From NCBI GenBank assembly GCA_029339505.1, contig JAQISU010000169.1:5138001-5202000 (forward strand): a DNA stretch of 64,000 bases, read 5' to 3'. How positions within the stretch are numbered: position 1 is the stretch's first letter; every line of letters starts with the position of its first letter. This DNA is from Unio delphinus (taxonomy: Eukaryota > Mollusca > Bivalvia > Unionida > Unionidae). Positions 23,301 to 29,432 of this stretch are shown one piece after another. Below the pieces are notes generated by a model, which was given only the letters and a program-made list of their open reading frames with translations, was not told where the DNA came from and did no database searches. Position numbers and translations under genes: made by a program.

Positions 23301-25783
23301 TTGCCTTGTGTCTGTTGTGCATCAACCACCTCTCAACAATTCCTTGTTTCCATTCTGGATTCTATGTTTCTGATCTGATTTGAGTCAAACTTTGAATGTG
23401 GGACTATATCTTAAAAATCTGACAACTTTGATAATGAGCATGATTCACATATGTCAATGAGGCAGTCTTGTATCTGATTAGCTAAGCTTATTACTGGAGG
23501 GGCTCTGAGTGGACAGGTGGTCTAAAGTGCTTTCCTTTATGGATCACTGCCATCTCACCTCTGTCTGCATAGGTTCAAGTCTCAGATTCGGCCAATGTAG
23601 TTATGTGAGAAAGCTTGCCAGTAGCTTCTAGTGGGTTGGTGGTTGTTTCCGGGGGGGGGGGGGGTCGTGTTCTTCCTTCACCATTAATATTGGCCACCAT
23701 GTATAGCCTATCATGTGCTGAAAAATGGCATTAAACCCTACAACAACAACAACTACCACTCTGGAGGCCATAGTCTGATCCAGTTTTTACCAGTCTTAGA
23801 ATAAAAGCTGGAAAATGTTTAGGAAATTGCTATCAGGTACCAGTTGATCATAACAATCAGTTCCCCAGGTATCCAGTTAAAGGGATATTGTATTAAATGT
23901 AAACTTAGTTGAGGTATAAGGATGACTATGACTAATGACAAAAAGATGTAATCTGAGACTAAAAAGAGCAATCTATATTACATGCCATAATTAGAGCAGA
24001 TTTTGATCAAACTTGGAATGTATGCTTCAATATATTTGATGGGTTAGACAATGAGTACCATATTTTCCAGCCTATAAGTCGATACTTTTGACTTGAAAGT
24101 CAGGTCTTCATCTTATACTCCAAATCAACTTGTATTTGGATTGTGTCATTGAAAGTTTATATAAGTTACGTTCGTAACTACAGGTATTAAAATGAACTAC
24201 AACATGGATGTGCTTTCAATTATAATAAAACAAGCATGGACTATTTATTCAGCTGTGTCAATTGATAACAGAATATAGCAGTGATTTGTTCAGAAGTCAA
24301 ATCACAAGCATGTTAGCATCGGTAATGCAATTTCACAATTGCTGGTAATATGGAATATCATACGATACCATTACTAGTGTAAAGTATGAAGCTAATATAT
24401 TGACCTATCCTTGTCGTATACTCTGAACTGACTTATATATGGACGAAGGATGGAAAATTTACAAAATTGGTGAATTAGACTTATACTCAGAATCGACTTA
24501 TAGGCTGGAAAATACGGTACAGTGCATGCATACTAATGAGATAATATTTTACTGATTTGATGAACTTGTCACCATTTTGGAAGTCATATTTCTGATCTAA
24601 TTTTGATCAGATTTGAAATATTGGCATGCTACCTCAAGACCTTGGACAGATTCAGTGATGAGCAAGATTACTTTCTTATTCATGAAGTAATCTTGCATCT
24701 GATTAATTGACCTTGTTAACATTCTTACAGCAATATTTCTGAGATTATTCTGATCATATTTGGTATCTGTTTATATTGTCAGGTTCTCTGAAAAGTTTTA
24801 ATAATGAATAAGATGCACACATAATTATGAGGAAATCTTATATCTGATTGAGCTTGTAACACTCTGGAAGTTTTATTTCAGATCCAACTTTCCTCAGACT
24901 TGAGACAAAGGTTTTATATTAGCAAGATTTTTGATAATGAGATTGATCCCTGCATATTAATTACCTTTATTGTAAACCTTGAGTACAACTATACTATTAC
25001 AAATCTTGAATACCACTAAGTCTTAATTGTAGACTTTGAATACCGCTGAGTCTTAATTGTAGACTTTGAATACCACTAAGTCTTAATTGTAGACTTTGAA
25101 TACCACTAAGTCTTAACTTTAGACTTTGTGTACCATTGAGTCTTAACTTAAGACTTTGAGTACCACTAAGTCTTAATTGTAGACTTTGAATACCACTAAG
25201 TCTTAACTTTAGACTTTGAGAACCACCCACTAAGTCTTAATTGTTGACTTTGAGTATCACTATGCCTTAATTGTAAACCTTCATCAATGGCATGTAGATA
25301 TTTTTTTTACAAATATCATAAAATCAAGTCTACAGTAAATGTTGTCTTTAATTTAAACTGCTGGAAATGTCACATTTTTACCTTTCTCTCATTAAGAAAG
25401 ATAATTAGGTCTTCAAAGTGAAAGAAAATTTGTTTTCTAGTATACTGATATATTTATTGTTTGAAAAAATTACCATAGAGATGTACAAAATTTGTATTCT
25501 AATATGAATCTTAATTTTGTTGAATTTTTTTACCAAGATTTTAGGCTTATTGTTATTATCAAACTGATTTGCTTAAACTTTCAGTGATTTCTATTGAATT
25601 TTTATTTACTGAATTCATTTGAAGAAATATTGTTAATTTTTTATACTTCCTGATTTACAGATGAACTTTAGCAAGTTGGTTGATAAGACCCCATTTGAAG
25701 ATCTAGTTTCCAAACAGCCATCAAGTATTGCCTACCTTCGCCAGTACCTCCCTCCAACTACACTTTGGTCCCAGAAACCATGA
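296..25783 (+). CDS. START-domain (StAR-related lipid transfer) protein, 3' part, 12 exons
   Basis: Exons: 296-381, 1290-1321, 2592-2686, 4764-5486, 7821-7876, 10471-10541, 13731-13796, 17138-17234, 18550-18592, 20457-20617, 21061-21138, 25661-25783. All have AG/GT borders and every phase joins, giving 542 residues and a TGA. Residues about 350-540 read as a START domain: 'GIINAPPKTVWETICNP' begins the helix-grip fold, 'HPEAADYVVRIEILPSGWII' lies in the central strands, and the end 'SIAYLRQYLPP' lies in the C-terminal helix. START domains bind lipids or sterols in a hydrophobic tunnel; the ligand here is unknown. The preceding ~310 residues are polar, Ser/Asn/Glu-rich and probably disordered, encoded mainly by one 723-bp exon. 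The 'LPSGW..EP' stretch resembles the STARD9-type START more than PCTP or STARD1, but this is from memory. There is no RhoGAP or kinesin motor in the window. The 5' end is outside it, so the full architecture is open. Confidence 0.85.
382..1289. other. intron, no recognised content
   Basis: Intron between exons a and b of the START gene. It is AT-rich. No exon, repeat array or transposon end was recognised. Confidence 0.4.
1290..1321 (+). CDS. START gene exon b (32-bp microexon)
   Basis: Preceded by a good pyrimidine tract ending 'catcttcag' and followed by 'gtaagg'. It reads 'LLNVLDDLHL' and ends two bases into a codon, which is the phase needed to join exon a to exon c. Because it is so short, it rests on phase logic and splice-site quality. 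Confidence 0.5.
1322..2591. other. intron, no recognised content
   Basis: Intron between exons b and c of the START gene. Nothing beyond AT-rich unique-looking sequence was seen. Confidence 0.4.
2592..2686 (+). CDS. START gene exon c
   Basis: Acceptor 'cttctag', donor 'gtttgt'. The 31 codons include 'FWHREDNGVCWVLQMNEIV' and 'EWTFILTQPSK'. The exon ends one base into a codon and joins the large exon d as Glu. The residues have a globular, Trp-rich character, unlike the following low-complexity exon. Confidence 0.65.
2687..4300. other. intron, 5' part, no recognised content
   Basis: First part of the intron between exons c and d. Short ORFs occur here on both strands, but none has splice-site or protein-like support. 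Confidence 0.4.
4301..4728 (+). repeat. 56-bp minisatellite, about 7.6 copies
   Basis: A 56-bp unit carries 'ttcataatagagtgattcat' and 'gccaaaagcttaaaggcc'. Unit starts at about 4302 and 4358 define the period. One unit near 4590-4620 has a short insertion. The array ends about 35 bp before the acceptor of exon d, so it occupies the 3' end of the intron. Confidence 0.9.
4764..5486 (+). CDS. START gene exon d (723 bp, low-complexity region)
   Basis: Acceptor 'ccatttcag', donor 'gtgagt'. It encodes 240 full codons, starting 'VDQSLLSVMCYMDLESSL', with a short helical-looking start and then Ser/Asn/Glu/Lys-rich sequence. It includes a basic stretch 'RMFQRFRSFVEK' and a late acidic stretch 'DEDIMAHEEETVENPQD'. 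The frame stays open past the donor to 5560, but that tail is not needed: the 'GTGAGT' donor joins the next exon in phase. Confidence 0.85.
5487..6584. other. intron, 5' part, no recognised content
   Basis: AT-rich intron sequence ahead of the SINE at 6585. No conserved feature was seen. Confidence 0.4.
6585..6838 (+). mobile_element. tRNA-derived SINE, copy 1
   Basis: The head reads like a type II (Leu/Ser-like) tRNA: A box 'tggctgagtgg' near 6596, a long variable-arm region, and B box 'gggttcgagtc' near 6657. The unrelated body ends 'gctgaaaaatggcattaaac' followed by a CAA-rich tail. 'ctcttca' occurs on both flanks and may be the target-site duplication. Pol III transcription and LINE-dependent retroposition are inferred from the class. 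Confidence 0.9.
6940..7092. mobile_element. palindromic MITE, about 150 bp
   Basis: The left end 'agtaaaacctgttttgagag' is matched inverted by the right end 'gaccaccc...aggttttact'. 'gagagaccacctgttttgag' also repeats internally. No coding capacity. A small non-autonomous DNA transposon is the simplest reading; the superfamily is not assigned. Confidence 0.75.
7821..7876 (+). CDS. START gene exon e
   Basis: Strong acceptor 'tttctttttcag', donor 'gtaaat'. It reads 'GLNYVVKSNQAAAELLSV', joins exon d through a Lys codon (A + AA) and ends in phase 0. It probably forms the helix ahead of the START fold. Confidence 0.85.
8021..8490 (+). repeat. 31-bp minisatellite, about 15 copies, partly dimeric
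   Basis: The unit contains 'aaatttagcttagtgtgtag'. Two variants, one with 'cagctggct' and one with 'catctggat', alternate over much of the array, so a 62-bp higher-order unit overlies the 31-bp period. It lies in the intron between exons e and f. Confidence 0.9.
8905..9118 (-). mobile_element. diverged tRNA-derived SINE, reverse orientation
   Basis: Read on the minus strand this has the same parts as the + strand SINEs: a 'ggggccccagttggcagagt' head near 9118, a decayed B-box region, the 'cttcctccacca' body block, and a tail like 'attcaacccaataaac'. It is much more diverged than the forward copies and therefore probably older. Confidence 0.7.
9601..9850 (+). mobile_element. tRNA-derived SINE, copy 2
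   Basis: Same family as the copy at 6585: 'ggggcccagagtggttgagt' head, B-box-like 'gggttcaagtt', and a 'ggcattaaaccctacaacaa' tail. Flanked by direct repeats 'aataaaat' (9591-9598 and 9851-9858), consistent with a target-site duplication. A run of G near 9750 is a private expansion. Confidence 0.9.
10207..10456 (+). repeat. ~45-bp minisatellite abutting a splice acceptor
   Basis: Units of 44 to 49 bp carry 'acagcattacaaatttgtt'. Unit starts fall near 10216, 10260, 10307, 10352, 10399 and 10448. The last partial unit runs straight into the pyrimidine tract of exon f, whose first base is 10471, so the array occupies the branch-point zone of the intron. Confidence 0.85.
10471..10541 (+). CDS. 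START gene exon f
   Basis: Acceptor 'tttctttcag', donor 'gtaagt'. It reads 'ALQVSYMDLSQSLDEQKETS' then Gly-Gly-Trp and ends two bases into a codon. It leads into the START domain. Confidence 0.85.
10542..11880. other. intron, 5' part, no recognised content
   Basis: Intron after exon f. Short ORFs (for example 10834-11037) lack splice or homology support. Confidence 0.4.
11884..11950 (+). repeat. tRNA-like relic
   Basis: 'tagccaagtggtaaagtgg' resembles a tRNA A box and 'gttcagatcc' a degraded B box, spaced about as in a tRNA. The stems do not obviously pair. It is more likely a SINE head or tRNA pseudogene than a functional gene. Confidence 0.35.
12780..13607 (+). repeat. 43-bp minisatellite, about 19 copies
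   Basis: The unit contains 'gaacattactgataatttgg' and 'ctattacatacctcagtag'. Variants differ at 'gaacatt/aaaggaaatt' and 'dataat/gatgat' positions. The last four copies form a distinct, nearly identical block ('attcctgatgatatgg'), indicating a recent local amplification at the 3' edge. Confidence 0.9.
13731..13796 (+). CDS. START gene exon g
   Basis: Acceptor 'tttataaag', donor 'gtaaga'. It joins exon f through Met (AT + G) and reads 'FCGMDHEIVILKKTSPNGKV'. It is the first strand-rich part of the START fold. Confidence 0.85.
14073..14189. mobile_element. short palindromic MITE
   Basis: Terminal inverted repeats 'gatccaactgcaaa' (14074-14087) and 'tttgcagttggatc' (14175-14188) enclose about 90 bp with 'agatctggatc' inside. 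Related words occur near 27350, 32300 and 33000-33130, so it is probably a dispersed family. Confidence 0.6.
14258..16461 (+). mobile_element. hAT-superfamily DNA transposon (2.2 kb, decayed)
   Basis: Ends are 'catacatgccaacc' and its inverse 'ggttggcatgtatg', with subterminal 'attacgctttt' repeats at both ends. It is flanked by a perfect 6-bp direct repeat CAGACA (14252-14257 and 16462-16467). It carries a transposase-like reading frame with a zinc finger, hAT catalytic-region motifs and a C-terminal dimerisation region. hAT elements usually make 8-bp duplications; 6 bp is seen here and again at the related 29986 copy. It is inserted in the intron between exons g and h. Confidence 0.85.
14869..16316 (+). 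pseudogene. hAT transposase, frameshifted and internally shortened
   Basis: The first frame (to about 15556) has a C2H2/BED-like finger C-x2-C-x16-H-x5-H at residues 54-80, then 'FSIATDGSCDYDD' with the probable first catalytic Asp. The second frame (to 16316) has 'GFAADNASVMTG', 'GCTCHLMHLAADK' and the hAT C-terminal signature 'SNADCERLFSVVNKNKTEF'. The frames differ by one base at a T-run near 15550, most simply a one-base loss. Total length (~480 residues) is short for the family (often 600-700). After 'LLIEICDY' the helical insertion domain seems missing, so an internal deletion is likely. The true start is uncertain: an ATG at 14860 opens a short different frame. Not functional as it stands. 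Confidence 0.8.
16474..16732 (+). repeat. 37-bp minisatellite, 7 copies
   Basis: The unit is 37 bp and carries 'cataatccaggaccatttta' followed by 'ctcattaggtttcctaa'. It starts six bases after the right target duplication of the hAT element, so the array directly borders the transposon. Confidence 0.9.
16733..17137. other. intron, 3' part, no recognised content
   Basis: AT-rich sequence up to the acceptor of exon h. Nothing was recognised. Confidence 0.4.
17138..17234 (+). CDS. START gene exon h
   Basis: Acceptor 'tttattgcag', donor 'gtaatc'. It reads 'YLGKGIINAPPKTVWETICN' then 'PQTRFTYDDSLK'. This is the conserved START segment in which a ligand-fold strand is followed by helix alpha2 and 'W..T'-type residues. 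It ends in phase 0, five bases before a (TC)40 tract. Confidence 0.92.
17239..17318 (+). repeat. (TC)40 microsatellite next to a splice donor
   Basis: Eighty bases of pure TC begin four bases after the donor GT of exon h. A minus-strand ORF made of alternating Arg-Glu over this tract is a translation artefact. Confidence 0.95.
17578..18385 (+). repeat. degenerate ~60-bp minisatellite
   Basis: Repeated words 'gagtgattctctttggggta', 'agtattatggtagttcatga' and 'ttaatataaatattgagtga' recur in a diverged array with composite periods of about 60 and 120 bp. It fills most of the intron between exons h and i. Confidence 0.8.
18550..18592 (+). CDS. START gene exon i (43 bp)
   Basis: Acceptor 'tatttttcag', donor 'gtgagt'. 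It reads 'KVDVVKTITDSVKI' in phase 0 and leaves one base that joins exon j as Val. It is short but phase-consistent, and it falls between START strands where a beta strand is expected. Confidence 0.82.
18593..19371. other. intron, 5' part, no recognised content
   Basis: Unique-looking intron sequence after exon i. No feature was recognised. Confidence 0.4.
19372..19489 (+). repeat. 38-bp tandem duplication, about 3 copies
   Basis: 'atattgttttgtgtcttatg' followed by 'ccaattacatgaaccaac' is present twice in near-perfect 38-bp units at 19411 and 19449. A third diverged copy lies upstream with a T-run. Confidence 0.85.
19825..20074 (+). mobile_element. tRNA-derived SINE, copy 3, with clear target duplication
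   Basis: Same family as 6585 and 9601. It is bounded by a perfect 12-bp direct repeat 'aaaacctgctct' (19813-19824 and 20075-20086). This fixes both ends: the 5' end is 'aggggcccagagtgg' and the 3' tail is CAACAACAAC. The long duplication is typical of LINE-mediated insertion. Confidence 0.95.
20349..20386. repeat. (TA)19 microsatellite
   Basis: Thirty-eight bases of alternating TA in the intron before exon j. Confidence 0.95.
20457..20617 (+). CDS. START gene exon j
   Basis: Acceptor 'ttattctag', donor 'gtatgt'. It encodes the START core: 'VYYYHEIQQLFKKECYDMYI', then 'LQSERVDGEKFVLAMQSVER', then 'AADYVVRIE'. The order (aromatic strand, variable loop, 'FVLAMQSVE' strand) fits a START beta sheet. 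Ends in phase 0. Confidence 0.93.
21061..21138 (+). CDS. START gene exon k
   Basis: Acceptor 'tgtttttgcag', donor 'gtatgg'. The 26 codons begin 'ILPSGWIIEPYLKEKRVFSM' and end 'VTYLMQ'. This is the START segment where 'GW.I.P' precedes the final strand. The donor is itself the first bases of the 45-bp array that follows. Confidence 0.92.
21139..23251 (+). repeat. 45-bp minisatellite, about 47 copies (2.1 kb)
   Basis: The unit contains 'ggtattaatggaacatttac' and 'agtattacaactcaaaacat'. Period 45 bp is seen from starts at 21143, 21188 and 21233. Variants include 'caaatgg' versus 'tggtgtgg', 'ttcaattc' versus 'tacaactc', and two-base deletions. A block near 22030-22180 recurs near 22750-22890, showing segmental duplication within the array. 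Because 45 is divisible by three, all frames stay open for long stretches. These ORFs are artefacts: in the frame of exon k the array stops at once (TAA). Confidence 0.97.
23500..23752 (+). mobile_element. tRNA-derived SINE, copy 4
   Basis: Same family ('ggctctgagtggacaggtgg' head, B-box-like 'aggttcaagtctc', 'ggcattaaaccctacaacaa' tail). 'ctggagg' flanks both sides and is a probable part of the target duplication. A G13 run at 23649-23661 is a local expansion. Confidence 0.88.
24058..24517. mobile_element. pogo/Tigger-type MITE, 460 bp
   Basis: Inverted ends 'ccatattttccagcctataa' and 'ttataggctggaaaatacgg' are flanked by TA on both sides. 'TA-CCGTATTTTCC...' termini are typical of pogo-like Tc1/mariner elements. 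Non-coding; probably mobilised in trans. The larger element at 58456 has the same outer motif. Confidence 0.75.
24993..25270 (+). repeat. 30-bp minisatellite, about 9 copies
   Basis: The 30-bp unit carries 'gaataccactaagtcttaat' and 'tgtagacttt'. Variants 'aactttagactttg' and 'gagtaccac' occur. It lies in the last intron of the START gene. A minus-strand ORF across it is a repeat artefact. Confidence 0.9.
25661..25783 (+). CDS. START gene terminal exon l
   Basis: Acceptor 'tgatttacag'. Forty codons and TGA at 25781-25783. It begins 'MNFSKLVDKTPFEDLVSKQP' and ends 'LPPTTLWSQKP'. The 'SIAYLRQYL' amphipathic helix matches the position of the C-terminal lid helix of START domains. Confidence 0.93.
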   Translation: MNFSKLVDKTPFEDLVSKQPSSIAYLRQYLPPTTLWSQKP

Positions 25784-26220
25784 CACTTCATTCACTGAAC
25801 CACATGTTGTTCTTCTTTGATTAAAGATACCATATTATTTTTACACAAAACCACCACAATGTATTTTCTATATATGTGTGCTAACCATTATGCCTAGTCA
25901 TAGGTTCACAGCTTGCCAAGTACTTTCATGTACATTCATTTTTATGCCAGTTTTGTGACATTCATGGTGCCTTGTTCCTATGAATCTCTTGCTATAGAAT
26001 TATTGTCATAGAAACAGTGTTCTAGTAAGGTTATTTTTTTTATTGCCAGTATTTGTTAATTATGTTTTACTGAATATATTAAGATTTTCCATTGTCACCT
26101 GTCAGAGATGAAATTCACTTTGATGTTTTCTCACTTGAAAAGAAAGCAATACAGATTTTGTTCACCCTTGCTTGTTAATATGGAGGTTATAACAAACAAG
26201 AAAAATAAATTGTACAGGAA
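25784..26220 (+). promoter_or_regulatory. 3' UTR with polyadenylation signal
   Basis: After the stop at 25783, a canonical AATAAA lies at 26204-26209 about 420 bp downstream. An ATTAAA at about 25820 seems too close to the stop to be the main signal. No competing exon was seen before 26204. Confidence 0.5.
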
Positions 26221-28150
26221 GGTGTCACATTTATTGATCAATCAGACAGTTCCATATTGGAAGCTAAATTGAATTATTCGTCTTCTGTAGTTTCTTTTTC
26301 CTTTATCACAAAAGTTAGGTTGAAATGGACAAAATGACATCACTGGACCAGAATATTTATGCTACAGATGGAACTTTTTCCTAGCATTAAAATTTTGTTC
26401 TTTTGCGGTTGTAAGTTATATTGTATTGATAGAAATCAGTCTGTTTTGTACATATACTCATCCTATTCACAGGTGAGTAAACTTAAAATTGCATTGTTTA
26501 ATCAAATTAAACCTCAACAAATAGTTGTCAGCGGGCATTATTTTCAAAACAATATATTAAAAAAGATCAGTGGTAAAATTATATACATAATGTAATCTAA
26601 TTGCATATTATTCCTGTTGAAAAAAAAACATATGGATAAAAGAGTTGATATATTTACTTCCATATAAATGCTTTCTATACAGGTATCCTATCAAGATTAC
26701 ATGTTACTATATATATAATTTTTAAATTTTTACTCTGGAGAGATTCAAACCAGGATCCACAGGTTATTTTGCAGGTATATCTACTGCAAACAAATGCCTA
26801 TACCAGCAACTCTGTAGCATCATTTATTGGTGATGTGTGCATGCTCAAAATAGTATAGGAAGTAGTCGGTGAAGACAAGGCAATGAGTGCTGCATCCTGC
26901 AGACCCTGGTTCAAGTCTCCATAGTCTCTATATCAAATGGATTTCTCTGTGGCAGGGCTCTTTTTTCCATACTTTTTATGTAATGACCCATACTTGGGAA
27001 TAGATATTCAACTAACAATAATGCAAGTAAATGCTCACCAACCAATAATATTTATTGTGAATAAAGACTGCTGGATCCAGTGCTGGGTAAAGTTATGAAT
27101 ATTACAAAAATACTGCCACAGCATTTCAGAAGCAATCATCCTTAACTGAAAAGTATTTGCAAAACAAGACCAAATTTAAAATATTTACATGCAAGTAGTA
27201 TATATGTATTTTCTAAAAGCTTGAGATCATACCTCACATAAGCTGGCAGATCTTGGTATATGCTAATTAGCTGAAATCATGTATAGAAATAATAGCATGC
27301 GTTCAAATATTTTGTTGCACTGTGGACCAGCATATCTGGGGATCTGCACCATTTGCAGTTGGTATGTATTACATATGAGAAGAAAACAACAACTCATCTA
27401 CTAAAAAAGTATAGCATCAGCTTTTGGTGGGGGTGGAGTGGACATGGGCTTTAATTGAGAGCCAACAGAACAATAATTTTTTGTATCAATCAATTTTGTT
27501 ATGCTACACCATGACATAGACAAGAGACATAAAATGTTACTATGATTAATCTGCTGTCATCACACTTTGGTTAATTTGTATTATTATTATTAGTTTCAGA
27601 CACTGTGATATGACATCCATGTTCCATGAACATTGTCCTTGATTAATAGAATGTTGCCATAGCAACAACATACAAGCAGATACTTATGATCTCACTTTAA
27701 TCTCATCTGATGCTGTGTCCTTCATCTGTCAGCCATTTTCTTTTGTCCTTCTGTATTGACACCTTCCATTGTTCTTTAGTAGTTGTTTGTTATCATTACT
27801 GCTCCTAACTACGTGGAATAAAGTCATGACACTCGGCACTCAGTTTCATCCTGATATCTGGTTGATCTTGATTGAAAATGTTGGAGACCTTTTGGCAGCC
27901 ACCTTTAAATCTTTGTTGTTGCTGTATATTATTATGGGATTTTTTGTTAGATATGTTACCCAATCATATAATTATTAGTAGAGATAATCTATTGAAACCC
28001 CACTTTAACACAATGGTCATTGTACTCCGTGCAGCTTTATTGTTGATGGTTCAGTAATAATTAGATTAGCAATTATCAACTTTACAATGAGCTGTGTTCA
28101 TGCACGTATGTGAGTTGGACTATTAATGTAGCTTTAACAATTTTTCAGTC
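26221..28150. other. intergenic, mostly unassigned
   Basis: AT-rich. Two tRNA-like B-box words occur: 'ctggttcaagtctcc' near 26905 (+) and, on the opposite strand, 'ctggtttgaatctctcc' near 26740. They may be decayed SINE heads. Small ORFs (26359-26595, 27769-27978) lack support. Confidence 0.3.
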
Positions 28151-28159
28151 ATATTGCTA

Positions 28160-28415
28160 CAATATCTGAAGTGTGGCAGCTTATGGTGATGTCTAGCACT
28201 GGGGCATCATGCCACAGACATGTAGCATCATGTCCCACCCAGCCACATTATCCTGACACCAGGCTGACCAGTCCAAATACTAACCTCTTAATGCTGAGTG
28301 CAAGGTGAAGCAGCTGCTGGTACCATTTTTATGTCTTTTTTATGCATGATTTGGCTAAGGTTAGAGCCTGCATTCAAGTTAGGATGCTCTAACCGCTTAA
28401 GGCAACTTTCTTCCA
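28160..28415. repeat. possible interspersed repeat
   Basis: Higher-GC block with 'aacctcttaatgctgagtgc' and 'ggtaccatttttatgtcttt', ending in 'gatgctctaaccgcttaa'. The layout resembles an interspersed repeat I associate with mollusc genomes, but no copy elsewhere in this window confirms it. Confidence 0.3.
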
Positions 28416-29432
28416 AACTTCTCAAAAAACCATGATTCTGTCCAAACTATTCTTTCATTTCTGGTATACATCAGACGAGCCTAGCATTTAAAGAAGTAAG
28501 CACTTCACTAGTGGAGAAAATCACCAAGCTAGCAGACCGTCAGTTTTAGAGTGATATGGGTAAAAATGACATCTCTTTACATGCAGGTGCAATGACTGTG
28601 TAATCTTTCCCTTCTGTATCTCTAATCCACTACTGGCTAATTTCTTTCTCAAGCTTTATTAGGCCATGTTTATCACCAATCAGAGTGAAGAGTTGTTGCT
28701 CTTTTGGACATGTGGGGATAGCAGATATAGGTCATGCCAATGATCTCTCTGATTTATTAGCCAAGATTGATCTGAACTGGATCTTTTCACTTGCATTGCT
28801 TTCCAAATGGAATCTCTCTTGGATTTTTTATGGCTCATAATTAAATTAGGACATTGTTCAAAGTTTGTTAAAGCTGCTATCATCAAAAACTTGCTTCCGA
28901 TGAACCTTGGCTTCAGCTTTGCATGGTGAGGTAATTGCATGCCCTTTAGTTAACTTGAACTATCATCAGTTCCGATTATATGATTTGTATGTTCTGATCG
29001 TGACAAATCTTCTCATCACTTCTAAATGGATCTTCCTGCTGAGAAAGCGTTTTCACTACAATTCTTCCTTTGGTCCTTCCTGAAAATGGCACACAACTGA
29101 AAAAAAAAAAATCTTACCTCTTCTTAAGGTGACTAGTTGGTCCTATATGAATATAGTTCCAATCCTGCCTACAGCATGGTGAACATGATGGCATCTTGGA
29201 AAATTTGTTGTTGTAAGTTGTTGCTAAGTTCAATAATTTGGAAAAGAAAATGATAGAATGACATTTTTTGGATTGATGTTATTGCCGTTCAATGCAATTA
29301 AGGAATAAAAACAATGCAATTTTTAAAAAAAATTAAAATGCAAAAATACTATTTGTTTTTAAATGCAACCTTATGTTTGTGACTAGAAATTTTCATATAC
29401 AGCTGTTGCTATAATAATGCCTTTTATTTCAG
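28416..29432. other. unassigned
   Basis: Contains an 86-codon minus ORF (28680-28940) of unknown nature. The base composition is slightly higher in GC than its surroundings, so a decayed transposon is possible. No diagnostic motif was seen. Confidence 0.25.

Noticed and set aside
26341..26595. A first exon with a 'CACAG|gtgagt' donor near 26470
   Set aside because: The donor is good, but the upstream reading frame looks random and no in-phase partner exon was found.
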